A program made the translations under genes and the position numbers. Below the pieces are notes generated by a model. The model saw only the letters and a program-made list of their open reading frames with translations. It searched no databases and was not told where the DNA came from. A stretch of DNA of 64,000 nucleotides from Candidatus Delongbacteria bacterium. Lineage in GTDB: Bacteria > CAIWAD01. This document shows, one piece after another, positions 1 through 8,603 of the stretch (position 1 is the stretch's first letter; each line of letters starts with the position of its first letter). The stretch is taken from NCBI GenBank assembly GCA_020634015.1, contig JACKCN010000001.1:169001-233000 (forward strand). Reading direction: 5' to 3'.

Positions 1-157
1 CCACCGAGGTGGCATCGTCGGCGATGCCGGTGAACGCCCCCGCCATGCCTTCGGCACGAGCGCCCGCGCCGGTGATGTTCCAGTCGATTCCGGCCATGGC
101 GGTCTGACAGAGCAGCAGACTCGCCGCGCACAAAAGTTCTCGATTGCTGAAAGTCAT
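1..157 (-). CDS. Outer-membrane beta-barrel protein (FadL/PorV-like), N-terminal fragment
   Basis: The gene starts at an ATG (157) preceded by GAGG five bases upstream, and it runs off the left edge, so only 52 residues are visible. Residues 1 to about 22 form a signal peptide ending near AMA. The mature start reads GIDWNITGAGARAEGMAGAF and then TGIADDATSV. Glycine- and alanine-rich sequence of the form GARA-GM-GAF-IADDATS is typical of the first strand and hatch of FadL/OmpP1-type and PorV-like barrels. It lies 52 bp after the CsgG-like gene on the same strand, so the two are probably co-transcribed. Family assignment rests on the N-terminus only. Confidence 0.6.
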   Translation of the reverse strand, partial: MTFSNRELLCAASLLLCQTAMAGIDWNITGAGARAEGMAGAFTGIADDATSV

Positions 158-209
158 CTGGTCCTCGCGTGTTGGGGGTGTGTCTCGTTTCCGGATCTGG
201 CCGGAACGC

Positions 210-1544
210 TCATTTCGTGATCACCTTGTCACCGGTCTGGATTTCCAGCTCAGGATCGCCGATCGGTTTGGTGATGACCATCTGGTCCTGCACCTGGATC
301 ACGATCAGTTCGCCCAGCTGGGTCACCCGGACTCCCAGTTCCTCGCCCGTCGTGGGGTGCAGAATCGGCTGTCCCTGGCGATAGGCCACCAGTTTGAAGC
401 CCTTGCGAACTCCCGCGACACCGCCGATGTCCAGATAGACTTCATCACCCTCGGCGCTCACCACGTTGCCGCTCAGCAGGGGCAGATCGTTGTAGACCGC
501 GATCGCCAGCCGGTTGAGTTCCTTGTCGATGGTCCGCAGCGATTCCTTGCGCAGGCCCAGCTTGTGGGCCGCCAGGGCGACTCCCGTCTCGGTGTCGATG
601 ACACGCACGTTGAGGCTGGATCCCCCCTCGCCGCGCACCACGCTGCCCATGACCAGGGCATCGGCGCCCACCAGTTTGGCCAGCTCCACGGCTTCGGCCT
701 GATCGACCATGCCGCTCATGCCCAGGGCCTGCTCCTGCATGATCTTGTCCAGCGCCGTGCGCTCGATCACCCGGAAGCGGCGCAGGTTGACCAGTTCGCT
801 GGTCAGGGCTTCGGCCAGGTGCTCGCCGGAGAATCCGGACACCCCGGTAACCTCGAAAGGCAGCACGGCAATCGAGAGGCGTGAGCCAACCTGCAGAATG
901 GCGTTCGGAGAATAACTGACGTCCGGGTTGGCCGGCAGCTCGGGAATGGTCAGGGACGCAGGAGGCTCGAGCACACCCGTGGAAGGCACGCTGGCACTTC
1001 CCGTGTCGAGCATTCCGCTGTTGGCCAGGCTGGCTTCGGGAATCGTGGTGACGATGTCGACGGGGGGCACGGCGGCGTCCTCGATCTCCGGCTCAACCGC
1101 AGGCGCGGCCTGTGTCCTGACTTCCGGGCTTTCACCTCTGTCGATCTTGCGCAGCAGTGCGTCCGCTTCGTCGCTCTTGGGCAGGTAGGCCTTGTGGAGC
1201 AGCAGTTCCTTGCGGGCCTCCTCCAGGTCACCCAGCTGATAGAGGCAGATCCCCAGCTGCAGGTGCGGATGGTAGCTGATGAACCGCGTGCCATAGGTCC
1301 GCTTGCGCTTGACGTCTTCGAACTCGAGCGAGGCCGCCGAGCGGAACTCTTCCAGCGCCCGGGGCCAATCACCCGAACTGGCCAGAGTCTGACCCTTTTC
1401 GTAATAGTTGAAGAATTTCTCGGTCGCTGCCGGGGAGGGAGCCGCCGTGGCGAGCAACACGACAATGCCCAGCCAGATCAGGAGGAAGCCGCGGACCGAT
1501 TTCGGACACCGTCCTGGTGTTGAGTGGCGAGAAGTGTTCTGCAT
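210..1544 (-). CDS. Exported TPR plus CsgG/FlgO-like envelope protein
   Basis: A 444-residue protein. A basic start followed by a hydrophobic segment (FLLIWLGIVVLLATAAP) gives a signal peptide or anchor. Next comes a short tetratricopeptide-like region (YYEKGQTLASSGDWPRALEEF, then LGICLYQLGDLEEARKELL) and a Pro/Ser-rich linker. The central domain (about 225-360: IAVLPFEVTG, LTSELVNLRRFRVIERTALD, GADALVMGSV) has the signature of the CsgG/FlgO fold. The last ~90 residues (VYLDIGGVAGVRKGFKL, GELIVIQVQDQMVI) resemble the FlgT C-terminal barrel. An envelope role is inferred. The ATG at 1544 is chosen because it places the hydrophobic segment near the N-terminus; in-frame upstream sequence to 1658 adds nothing recognisable. 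No strong ribosome-binding site is seen. Confidence 0.65.
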   Translation of the reverse strand: MQNTSRHSTPGRCPKSVRGFLLIWLGIVVLLATAAPSPAATEKFFNYYEKGQTLASSGDWPRALEEFRSAASLEFEDVKRKRTYGTRFISYHPHLQLGICLYQLGDLEEARKELLLHKAYLPKSDEADALLRKIDRGESPEVRTQAAPAVEPEIEDAAVPPVDIVTTIPEASLANSGMLDTGSASVPSTGVLEPPASLTIPELPANPDVSYSPNAILQVGSRLSIAVLPFEVTGVSGFSGEHLAEALTSELVNLRRFRVIERTALDKIMQEQALGMSGMVDQAEAVELAKLVGADALVMGSVVRGEGGSSLNVRVIDTETGVALAAHKLGLRKESLRTIDKELNRLAIAVYNDLPLLSGNVVSAEGDEVYLDIGGVAGVRKGFKLVAYRQGQPILHPTTGEELGVRVTQLGELIVIQVQDQMVITKPIGDPELEIQTGDKVITK

Positions 1545-1736
1545 GGGCTGTATGTGCGATAATTTGCCAATTGATACAACAGCTTTCCCTTTGCCGGACG
1601 GGGGTACTCCCTCGCCGGTCCCTGTCGACTTGGCATTGGCTGACCCGCGGGATCGCACTTCCTGGACGACTGCGCCCCATCATGCGGGGCACGCCGGTCC
1701 TCCGGACGCACCACCCCACTCATGCCGTTCCGCCCA

Positions 1737-2786
1737 TCACCGGTTGGTATAGGCACTCCCGGCCCGTCCATCGAAGCGGTTGCACCGCGCACAGTACCCG
1801 TCGTCGTCATCCGCAGCCGGAAATCGGCGACTGCGCAGTGCACGGCAGGTTGCGGAATTCCAGAGACGATCGAATGAAGAGTCGTCCAACTGGCCGATGT
1901 CCAGGGTCTCGTCGTCCTTGATGAAACAGGCGCTCAGCTTGCTGTCACACTCCACCGCACAGGAAAACCAGGGCAGCGAGCAACGCGAACGCCGGCGATA
2001 GTCGGGCGCGGGATAGGTGGAGTAACAATCGGGTTTCAGCAGAAAGCGGTCCACGCCCAGCTCTGCCGCAAGGGCACGTGCGGCCTGCTGCTCGTGCCGG
2101 TTGAACGGGAAATCGATCATCTGCCATTCGATGCGGGGCGCGGCGGAGCCCAGTTCGCGGCGAATCCGGAGCAGGCGCTTCAGGTTGTCCAGCACACGCT
2201 CCAGCTGGCCGCCGCGCCGGTACTGGCCATAACTCTCCTGGCTGAGGCCGTCGATGGCCACCTGCAGGTAATCCAGACCCGAGCACACAAGGCGGGCGAG
2301 CATCTCGTCGGACAGGGGCATCGAGAAATTGCTGGAGATCACGGTGCCCACATTGCGTTGCGAGGCGTACTGGATGTACTCCACGATGCGCGGGTCCAGC
2401 AGAGGTTCCCCCTGGTCGTAGAGTGACACCTCCAGCAAGGTGGGAGACAATTGGTCCAGCAGGCGGGTGTAGACATCGAAATCGAGGAAGCCATTGTGAC
2501 GGGGCACGGACCCATCGTGACAATGCTGGCACCTGAGGTTGCAGCAATCGGTGGTTTCCACCTTGAGATAGAGTGGCCGTGAGCGCAGAACGACTCGGTG
2601 CAGCCTGAACTCGAGCAGGCAAAGGCCGGCATTCAACAGCTTGCGCGCCGTGAGGTGCGCACGGACGATGGCCCAGTGCCGGTTGGCCAGCAGGGACACC
2701 AGGTTGTGATAACTGAGCCTCAAGCCCTTCTCCTCGTCGTTCCGCAAGGCGATCAGGTGACAGCGGTCGATTTCCAGCCCCAACAT
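1737..2786 (-). CDS. Radical SAM/SPASM domain protein
   Basis: A 349-residue radical S-adenosylmethionine protein. The cluster motif C-N-L-R-C-Q-H-C (CxxxCxxC) sits about 85 residues in and is followed by the usual beta/alpha barrel segments (LLEVSLYDQGEPLLDP for the GGEP-like motif, NVGTVISSNF, LDYLQVAIDG). The C-terminal 100 residues carry further cysteines (RCSLPWFSCAVECDSKLSACF and YCARCNRF), as in SPASM domains that hold auxiliary Fe-S clusters. The substrate is not evident. No peptide precursor gene is recognisable beside it. Two ATGs lie six bases apart (2792 and 2786). The second has GGGG seven bases upstream and is preferred. Confidence 0.8.
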   Translation of the reverse strand: MLGLEIDRCHLIALRNDEEKGLRLSYHNLVSLLANRHWAIVRAHLTARKLLNAGLCLLEFRLHRVVLRSRPLYLKVETTDCCNLRCQHCHDGSVPRHNGFLDFDVYTRLLDQLSPTLLEVSLYDQGEPLLDPRIVEYIQYASQRNVGTVISSNFSMPLSDEMLARLVCSGLDYLQVAIDGLSQESYGQYRRGGQLERVLDNLKRLLRIRRELGSAAPRIEWQMIDFPFNRHEQQAARALAAELGVDRFLLKPDCYSTYPAPDYRRRSRCSLPWFSCAVECDSKLSACFIKDDETLDIGQLDDSSFDRLWNSATCRALRSRRFPAADDDDGYCARCNRFDGRAGSAYTNR

Positions 2787-3006
2787 ACGCATGCCCCGAA
2801 CACTGTTTCAGCATCCACACGGAAAAGGCGGAGTGTCGATCACCGATCGGACTGCCAAGACTCTCGAGCACTGAACGTCTGCTCCGTCTCGAGAATCGAC
2901 GGCGCCCGGTTGTCTGGAACTGTGCCGAAAATCACTCCGGACCCTGCCATTTTGCAGCGCCCAAAGCGGAAACTGGCCGGATTTCCTATCTTCGCGCCCT
3001 GTTGCC

Positions 3007-3092
3007 GGAGAGGTGCCAGAGTGGCCGATCGGGACAGACTCGAAATCTGTTGTACACTATGTGTACCGTGGGTTCGAATCCCACCCTCTCCG
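3007..3092 (+). tRNA. tRNA-Ser (anticodon CGA)
   Basis: An 86-nt class II tRNA. The acceptor stem GGAGAGG (3007-3013) pairs with CCTCTCC (3085-3091). The anticodon stem ACAGA/TCTGT encloses the loop CTCGAAA with anticodon CGA at 3041-3043, which reads UCG. A long variable arm (TGTACAC..GTGTAC) precedes the T arm GTGGG-TTCGAAT-CCCAC. The 3' CCA is not encoded. A terminator follows immediately. Confidence 0.96.
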
Positions 3093-3100
3093 TTCCAGCT

Positions 3101-3140
3101 GGGAACGTCTTGATTTTCAAGGCGTTCCCTTTTGCTTTTT
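3101..3140 (+). terminator. Rho-independent terminator of tRNA-Ser
   Basis: GGGAACG (3101-3107) pairs with CGTTCCC (3123-3129). Between them CTTGA and TCAAG close a TTT loop, giving a stem of about 13 pairs with one T-G. A T tract with one GC interruption (TTTTGCTTTTT) follows. It starts eight bases after the tRNA. Confidence 0.88.
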
Positions 3141-3306
3141 CAGCGCTGTGCCGGATGCGGGCCATGCTGGGTACAAGGGAAGGATGGGGCGCGCGGCTTG
3201 CGTCGGATCCGTTGGCGCAAGCGATGCAAATCGTCTGAGTCCACTTTTCCTGACGAAAGTGTCTTGAATGAGCCGTACTCTTCCTGCGTCAAACATGAGG
3301 CTACAC

Positions 3307-4653
3307 ATGCTCCCAAGATTCTTGCTCCTGCTGGCCCTGGGCCTGCCTGTGGCAGCCGGCGCCCAGTGCGATTCCGGTTTGCTGTTCCATTCCTACCAGA
3401 TTCCCGGCCAGCTCGGCCAGTACGCGATCCACGACGCGCCCGGGTCGATCAGCGCCCCCTCGAACTGGACGATCACCAGTGGAGGGCGGTTGTCCCAGAG
3501 TTCCAACATCTATACGGGCAGCTATCCGGACTGGGCTGGCAGCATGGCCTGGCTGGATGCTGAATGCTGGCAGGCCTTTCGCCTGCGTGTGACCGTTTCC
3601 CCGTCGGACAATGACCAGTGGGGGCTGTTCTTTGCCGCCGACAATCCGGGTGAGGCCATCGATGGCTACCGGATCGCCTTCTCCAATGAGCTGGAGGCCG
3701 GATTTCATCTGCAACGTGGCATCGCCGGTTCCTGGACCACCATTGCCAACGTGCCCGGAAACTCCTTTCTGGAAGACACGGACCAGCTGCTCGAGATCGA
3801 GTTCGATTCGCCCACCATTCGTGTGACATTCGCCGGCACGCTGCTGGCGGACGTCGAGGACGCTATGTATACACAGGGGCAGATCGGTTACTGGGTCCGG
3901 GGGATGCAGGGCATCACCTTTGACAATCTGTACATCACGGACGATCTGCTTCTGGATGGCGACCCCTTTGCCGATGCGGTGGTCTTCAATGGAGTACAGC
4001 CCGGCAACGTGGGCAATGCCCACATGGATCCAGGCCAGACTCTGGGAGCACCCGACGGCGAGTTCACCTCTCTTGGCGGAGCCTGCGCCGCGAATCCCGA
4101 CAGCAGCATCGTGGTGCTGGACATGGGTCCGGACGCGGAATCGATCACCGACGGGCCGGGCATGGATTTTGAAGTGCTGGAGATCGGCCAGTTCAACGGC
4201 GGAGTCGCGGAGCCCTTCGAGGTGTACCTGTCGAATCAGGCCACCGGCCCCTGGACATATATCGGCCTGGGGGATGGCGACAGCTTCTTCGATCTGGCGG
4301 GTACCGGCATCTGCAGCGCACGCTACGTCCGCCTGGTGGACCAGAGCACCGAAACCTGCAATTCGGCGAGCCAGGTTCCGGGTTCCGATATCGACGCCGT
4401 GATCGCCTTCTATCCCGGTCAGATCGACCTGCCCACACCGGTTCTGGAGATCTCGATCGCTGGCGGGATGGTCCACCTGCAATGGAACACACTGCTCTGC
4501 GCGAGTCACTACCGGGTGGAATCGGCGGCGATCCCCTCCTCCGGCCCCATCGCCTGGAGCCTGCTGGAGATCACAGGAGCTGGCGAGAGCCTGCAAGCCC
4601 TGCCTGCCGATCCTTCCGATCGGCTCTACCGGGTGATCGCTGTCGCACCCTGA
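3307..4653 (+). CDS. Secreted protein with LamG-like fold and C-terminal fibronectin-like module
   Basis: A 448-residue exported protein. A signal peptide (MLPRFLLLLALGLPVAAGAQ) ends before CDSGL. Residues ~20-210 look like a concanavalin-A/laminin-G type beta-sandwich (FRLRVTVSP, WGLFFAADN, GYWVRGMQGITFDNLYI). Residues ~220-365 form a second beta domain (VVFNGVQPGNVGN, VVLDMGPDAESITDG, FEVYLSNQATGPW) resembling discoidin-like cell-surface modules. The last ~75 residues are the short module (LEISIAGGMVHLQWNT, HYRVESA, LYRVIAVAP) shared with three other secreted proteins in this window. The ATG at 3307 is chosen because GAGG lies six bases upstream; the two earlier in-frame ATGs lack this. Function unknown, probably extracellular or surface. 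Confidence 0.7.
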   Translation: MLPRFLLLLALGLPVAAGAQCDSGLLFHSYQIPGQLGQYAIHDAPGSISAPSNWTITSGGRLSQSSNIYTGSYPDWAGSMAWLDAECWQAFRLRVTVSPSDNDQWGLFFAADNPGEAIDGYRIAFSNELEAGFHLQRGIAGSWTTIANVPGNSFLEDTDQLLEIEFDSPTIRVTFAGTLLADVEDAMYTQGQIGYWVRGMQGITFDNLYITDDLLLDGDPFADAVVFNGVQPGNVGNAHMDPGQTLGAPDGEFTSLGGACAANPDSSIVVLDMGPDAESITDGPGMDFEVLEIGQFNGGVAEPFEVYLSNQATGPWTYIGLGDGDSFFDLAGTGICSARYVRLVDQSTETCNSASQVPGSDIDAVIAFYPGQIDLPTPVLEISIAGGMVHLQWNTLLCASHYRVESAAIPSSGPIAWSLLEITGAGESLQALPADPSDRLYRVIAVAP

Positions 4654-4697
4654 GAACCGGATGCCCCGCAGGAAACGGCGCGCCTGGCACACAAGCA

Positions 4698-4732
4698 AAA
4701 GCGGAACGCTCCGATGTGGAGCGTTCCGCTTT
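4698..4732. terminator. Bidirectional terminator between convergent secreted-protein genes
   Basis: A perfect 15-bp stem (4698-4712 with 4718-4732) and loop GATGT. A-rich sequence lies on the left and TTT plus mixed T/C on the right, so it can serve the plus gene ending at 4653 and the minus gene ending at 4782. Confidence 0.85.
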
Positions 4733-4781
4733 CTGTGTCATCCGTCCCACGTGTGCATCGTCAGCGCACAGGCTGTCCTGC

Positions 4782-6491
4782 TCAGCGCACGGCGCGCACC
4801 ATGAACAGCCCGATTCCTTCCGTCACCGGGAAAGTGGCTTGGGTATCCACTGTTTCCAGCAGCAGGGTCTCGGCGCCGCCGAAACCGTCAAGGCTGTAGA
4901 CGCGGTAGCCTGTCGAGCCCGGACTGGCTGTCCAGCTCAGGTGCAGATCGCCGCCAAGCAGTTCGATCTGGGTCGTGACGGGTTCCAGTGGCCCGAATGT
5001 CGCGGCGAACACAAAGGCGCGCTCCAGAAACTCCGTCAGCGAGATCGAGCCGGGGACCAGGTTGGGATAGGGCACAATTCCCTCGACCGGAAAACCGAAG
5101 AACAAGGCCCGCTTGCCGGCGTGCGAGGTCCAGGCGGCCGCCTGTCCGACATCCACCTGATCATAGTATCCCCACATGATGCCAAGCTCGTTCGCCGTCG
5201 GTCCGGCGGCGATCACATCCACGCTCAAGCTGTACGCTGTGATCAGCTGGGTGCCGCCGAAGAAGGGGTCGTCCTCCGTACAGCGCAGGACCGGAAAGGC
5301 GTCGGTCCAGGTATCGGGACTCAAGATGGAGATATCGAAGATGTCCGCGAGGAACTGGGCGTTGGCAGGATTGTAGTGCATTCCCATGCCGGAAAACAGC
5401 AGGAAGCCGCCCTGGTTGACGAAGGTCGTCAGGCCATTGCGCAGGTCTCCCGTGACGTTCTGGGCACTCTGCCCTCCCAGCCAGATGATGGTCTCGTAGC
5501 GCAGCAGCTCCGTGGAGGTGAGGGGAGACGAGTCCTGATGGAACCAGAAGTCGTGTGTGTAGCCAAGCGCGGTGAGGGCGTTGGGCACAAGATTGTCGCC
5601 ACCACTCCCGGGCGCACTGTCCACGACGAGCATGTTCGCCCGGCCCAGACGCTGGCTGCGTGTGAACACCACACTGACCGCGCCGCTGTCCGAGTCGGCG
5701 CTCACCGTGAAGGTCAGGGTCGCCCACTGGGGCTCGATGCCTTCCGACACCTGCGCCTCGAAGAGGGCATTGCCCGCGACGCTCGAGTTGGAGGGCAGGT
5801 CAGGGAAGGAGACGGTTGGCTGAGTGATCGTGAGTGCGGGATTGTCGCTTTCCAGTGTCACGGACATGTTGCGCGCTTCCTGACTGTTGGGCGCATTGCT
5901 CAGGGTCAGCTGGAAACCCAGGGTCTCGCCGCCATCCGGGCGCCCGTCCAGATTGTCGTCGCCGACGACCTCAAGGCTCGCAATCGAGATGACCGGCGTG
6001 AAGTACGGTACAATGTTCGCGACCGCCTCGGCGAGGATGGGGTTGTGCGATGTATACCCGGATTGTGAATGGACGATGACACCGTCGGGATTGATGACGA
6101 CGTTGTAGGGAATGCCCCCGTTGCCATAGGCCCAGTAAAGGGGCTCCATATCCACCAGGATCGGGAAGGTCGGGTTGTAGACATCCCAGGTGGCATGCAG
6201 AAAGGCGGACGAATCGTTTTCGGTATCAATGCTGACCAGTTCGAAGGCTCTGGGGTCGTACACCGCTTCGAAATCGGACTGCAGATCGGGGAACTCCAGG
6301 TGGCAGGGGCCACACCAGCTGGCGCTGAAGTTGAGCAGCACGACCTTGCCCCGATGCTCGTAGAGGCTCCAGGGATTGCCGTTCCAATCGGTGGCGCTGA
6401 AGTCGGCAGGCCTGTCGCCCACCAGATAGACGGCATGCGCGGAAAGCGCGAAGCCCAGCATGGCAAGGACAGTGGCAGCGAATCGGTTCAT
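4782..6491 (-). CDS. Secreted thioredoxin-like (TlpA/ResA) protein fused to GATase1-like and fibronectin-like domains
   Basis: A 569-residue exported protein. Signal peptide residues 1-20 end in AHA. Residues ~22-165 are a TlpA/ResA-type thioredoxin fold with the redox motif W-C60-G-P-C63 and the cis-proline stretch GGIPYNVVINPDG. Residues ~170-285 are an Ig-like beta region. Residues ~290-490 (ANMLVVDSAPG, YETIIWLGGQS, LTTFVNQGGFLLFSG) resemble the class I glutamine-amidotransferase-like domain seen in secreted FCB proteins; no catalytic Cys is evident. The C-terminal ~65 residues (LLGGDLHLSWTASPG, GYRVYSLDGFGG, FMVRAVR) are the shared module. Thiol-disulphide exchange outside the cytoplasm is inferred from the CxxC; the roles of the other domains are unknown. 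Confidence 0.75.
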   Translation of the reverse strand: MNRFAATVLAMLGFALSAHAVYLVGDRPADFSATDWNGNPWSLYEHRGKVVLLNFSASWCGPCHLEFPDLQSDFEAVYDPRAFELVSIDTENDSSAFLHATWDVYNPTFPILVDMEPLYWAYGNGGIPYNVVINPDGVIVHSQSGYTSHNPILAEAVANIVPYFTPVISIASLEVVGDDNLDGRPDGGETLGFQLTLSNAPNSQEARNMSVTLESDNPALTITQPTVSFPDLPSNSSVAGNALFEAQVSEGIEPQWATLTFTVSADSDSGAVSVVFTRSQRLGRANMLVVDSAPGSGGDNLVPNALTALGYTHDFWFHQDSSPLTSTELLRYETIIWLGGQSAQNVTGDLRNGLTTFVNQGGFLLFSGMGMHYNPANAQFLADIFDISILSPDTWTDAFPVLRCTEDDPFFGGTQLITAYSLSVDVIAAGPTANELGIMWGYYDQVDVGQAAAWTSHAGKRALFFGFPVEGIVPYPNLVPGSISLTEFLERAFVFAATFGPLEPVTTQIELLGGDLHLSWTASPGSTGYRVYSLDGFGGAETLLLETVDTQATFPVTEGIGLFMVRAVR

Positions 6492-6760
6492 GTTTTCCCG
6501 TTCCTCTCAGCGTTGAAGGGTGGGGCGAGACAGATCCGTTTGCCACGCCAGTGATCTTGACGAGATCTGGTTCGGGATTTCCAGCTCGTGCAAGCGCAAT
6601 CACGCGCCCGGTTCCGGGGCAGGATTCCGCGAGCCGTTCAGAATATTCCCGAGCGATCAAACTTTGGTATGACTCAGTCCAGGATGCAACCAGATACCGG
6701 ATCCCTGACACATTTTCTTCAGCTCCCGCAGAACCGAATTCAATACCGTCCCTGTGAGAA

Positions 6761-6791
6761 AGGGGACGCCCTGAAAGTCAGGACGTCCCCT
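6761..6791 (-). terminator. Hairpin terminator downstream of the aquaporin gene
   Basis: AGGGGACG (6761-6768) pairs with CGTCCCCT (6784-6791). After one C-A mismatch CCTGA pairs with TCAGG around an AAG loop. Read on minus, the stem is followed by TTCTC. A smaller GCTCCC/GGGAGC hairpin (6842-6860) abuts the aquaporin stop codon. The rest of the 369-bp gap 6492-6860 shows no gene. Confidence 0.65.
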
Positions 6792-6860
6792 AATGCGTTT
6801 CTGTCCGTCGGGCAGGACGGTTGGCATTCCAACCGGATCAGGCTCCCCCGGATCGGGAGC

Positions 6861-7550
6861 TCAGTCCTTCTCGCCAGCGATCGAACGATACGCCAGCGCG
6901 CCCAGAATCGCTCCGACGATGGGCGCCAGCCAGAACAGCCACAGCTGGCCCGTGGCCCACCCGCCCACGTAGAGCGCAACGCCCGTGCTGCGAGCAGGGT
7001 TCACGGAGGTGTTGGTCACGGGAATGCTGATCAGGTGGATCAGGGTCAGGCACAGCCCGATGGCGATGGGCGCAAAACCGGCCGGGGCCCTGCGGTCGGT
7101 GGCCCCCAGAATCACGATCAGGAAGAACATGGTCATCACCACTTCGGTGACCAGCGCAGCCAGCATGGAGTACCCGCCCGGCGAATGGTCACCGTAGCCA
7201 TTGGATGCGAAGCCCGCTGAGACATCGAAGCCAGCCTTGCCGCTGGCGATCAGGTACAGCACTCCACCCGCAACCAGGCCGCCCAGAACCTGGGCCACGA
7301 TGTAAGGCGCCAGTTTGTTCGCCGGAAAACGCCCGCCGGCCCAGAGGCCGATGGACACGGCCGGATTCAGGTGGCAGCCACTGATGTGGCCGATGGCGAA
7401 GGCCATGGTGAGCACGGTCAGGCCGAAGGCCAGCGACACCCCCATCAGGCCGATGCCCACCTCCGGGAATGCGGCGGCCAGGACCGCGCTGCCGCAACCC
7501 CCAAGTACCAGCCAGAATGTTCCAAGGAACTCCGCACCGTATTGCCGCAT
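6861..7550 (-). CDS. aqpZ: Aquaporin Z
   Basis: A 229-residue inner-membrane water channel with six membrane spans and two half-helices. Both NPA boxes are present (GCHLNPAVS and NTSVNPARS). The selectivity-filter residues expected for a water-specific AqpZ can be read: the histidine in TLIHLISIPVTNTS and the arginine directly after the second NPA. The sequence TLIHLISIPVTNTSVNPARS matches the E. coli protein closely. The length agrees with the family (about 230). The ATG at 7550 has an ideal GGAGG five bases upstream. It appears to be a single-gene unit with its own terminator. Likely role: osmotic water exchange. Confidence 0.95.
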   Translation of the reverse strand: MRQYGAEFLGTFWLVLGGCGSAVLAAAFPEVGIGLMGVSLAFGLTVLTMAFAIGHISGCHLNPAVSIGLWAGGRFPANKLAPYIVAQVLGGLVAGGVLYLIASGKAGFDVSAGFASNGYGDHSPGGYSMLAALVTEVVMTMFFLIVILGATDRRAPAGFAPIAIGLCLTLIHLISIPVTNTSVNPARSTGVALYVGGWATGQLWLFWLAPIVGAILGALAYRSIAGEKD

Positions 7551-7928
7551 GATCGCCTCCTGCAGTTGAAAGTGTGTCTTGTGCTTCCGTGTTGTGTATG
7601 GCGCACCATGCATGACTCGTGGGTCACGCATGAACCAGGCAAGGTGCTGCATATGGCAAGTGAGTATACCGGCCATGGAATCAGGACAATACTCTGGGCA
7701 ACATCCCTTTGTTGACTGTGCAGGGGCGAGCCCGATCGGCGTGCGAGGAACTTCACATTCCTGTGGGGAAATCACCAACGCGGGAGGTCCAGTGATGAAT
7801 GTGGTCATCACCGCTTCGGCGAGCGAGTCTTCGACTGGATCATCAGGCTGATGAGCTGAGTGCGAATCCAGAAGCGGGATATGCATCTCACGTCGGAGAG
7901 CGTGCTTCAGGACATGGCCGAGGCGCAC
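7551..7928. other. Gene-free stretch upstream of aqpZ
   Basis: 378 bp between aqpZ and the YciI-like gene. No reading frame with coding character or recognisable product is seen on either strand. It must hold the aqpZ promoter; a candidate operator dyad is listed separately. Confidence 0.4.
7608..7631. promoter_or_regulatory. Candidate operator dyad upstream of aqpZ
   Basis: Imperfect inverted repeat: ATGC-A-TGAC and GTCA-C-GCAT around a TCGTGG centre, 58 bp upstream of the aqpZ start. One mismatched pair. The regulator is unknown; the assignment rests on symmetry and position only. Confidence 0.25.
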
Positions 7929-8327
7929 TCAGGGCAGCTGGGAGCTTGGCACCCACCATTCTCGAAGCCTGGCCAGCAGGCGACCGGCCTTGACCGCTGG
8001 ATCATTCTCGGCCCAGCTGCGGGCCTGTGCCAGCGAATCGGCGCGCAGGATCGTGAGACCGACCAGTGGATCACCGGCCAGTGGTGCCAGCCCACCGGCA
8101 GCGATCGCCCGCCCCTGCTCGTTCAGCAACAGCTGGTACTGGATGTGGCGGGCCGTCAGCTCGGATTCGCTTGCCCGCGTGCCGGCCTGGTACTCTGGAT
8201 TCACCTCGAGCAGGCAGAGGTAGTGCGTGGACCACTCCGTGGGCAGCGGCAGATCGCTGCTGCCCGCTCCGATTGGCAAGAGGAAGAAAAGCGACAGGAT
8301 CGGACCCAGCGGAAACAAGGATGCCAT
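7929..8327 (-). CDS. Exported YciI-like (YCII-related) protein
   Basis: A 132-residue protein with a signal peptide (MASLFPLGPILSLFFLLPIG, then AGSS). The rest fits the small YCII-related dimeric alpha/beta barrel: HIQYQLLLNEQGRAIAAGGL, then VGLTILRADSLAQARSWAEN and DPAVKAGRL, which contains the usual DP-V-AG ending. The biochemical role of most YciI-like proteins is unsettled. An exported form is less common than the cytoplasmic type. The ATG at 8327 has GGAGG eight bases upstream; in-frame sequence before it is ignored. The 276-bp gap to the next gene shows nothing recognisable. Confidence 0.65.
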   Translation of the reverse strand: MASLFPLGPILSLFFLLPIGAGSSDLPLPTEWSTHYLCLLEVNPEYQAGTRASESELTARHIQYQLLLNEQGRAIAAGGLAPLAGDPLVGLTILRADSLAQARSWAENDPAVKAGRLLARLREWWVPSSQLP

Positions 8328-8603
8328 CGGAAAGTCCTCCAGATTGCGGCGGTGGTGCATGCGTGTGTCAACTGTGTAGCGTAGTGGAATGCCCGGCCCC
8401 GACGCTCACATGGCAGGAATCCTCTGTGTGACCGTTCCTGGTGCATCAAGGGAGCTCAGCGAGCTCCGGGCCTCCACGGACTGCCCGCAAGCTGGACTGG
8501 ACCGGCGCCCACGGTTTGGCTGGCCCCATCCAAAGGCTCACTCCCCGGCCGGGTTTTCTCTGCGCAATCGAAGCAAGGGGCCACGATGGCCGGCGTTCTC
8601 CCC

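Noticed and set aside
2940..3006. Sigma-70 promoter for tRNA-Ser
   Set aside because: TTGCAG and TATCTT are visible but their spacing is far from 17 bp, so no promoter is claimed.
3007..3092. tRNA-Ser as a phage or island attachment site
   Set aside because: No integrase and no second copy of the tRNA 3' end were noticed in the window; flanking genes look chromosomal.
4482..6068. A 528-residue open frame on plus
   Set aside because: Antisense to the thioredoxin-fusion gene and crosses a strong terminator.
6842..6860. Small hairpin at the aqpZ stop codon as the main terminator
   Set aside because: Six-base stem without a T tract; the larger hairpin at 6761-6791 is the better candidate.
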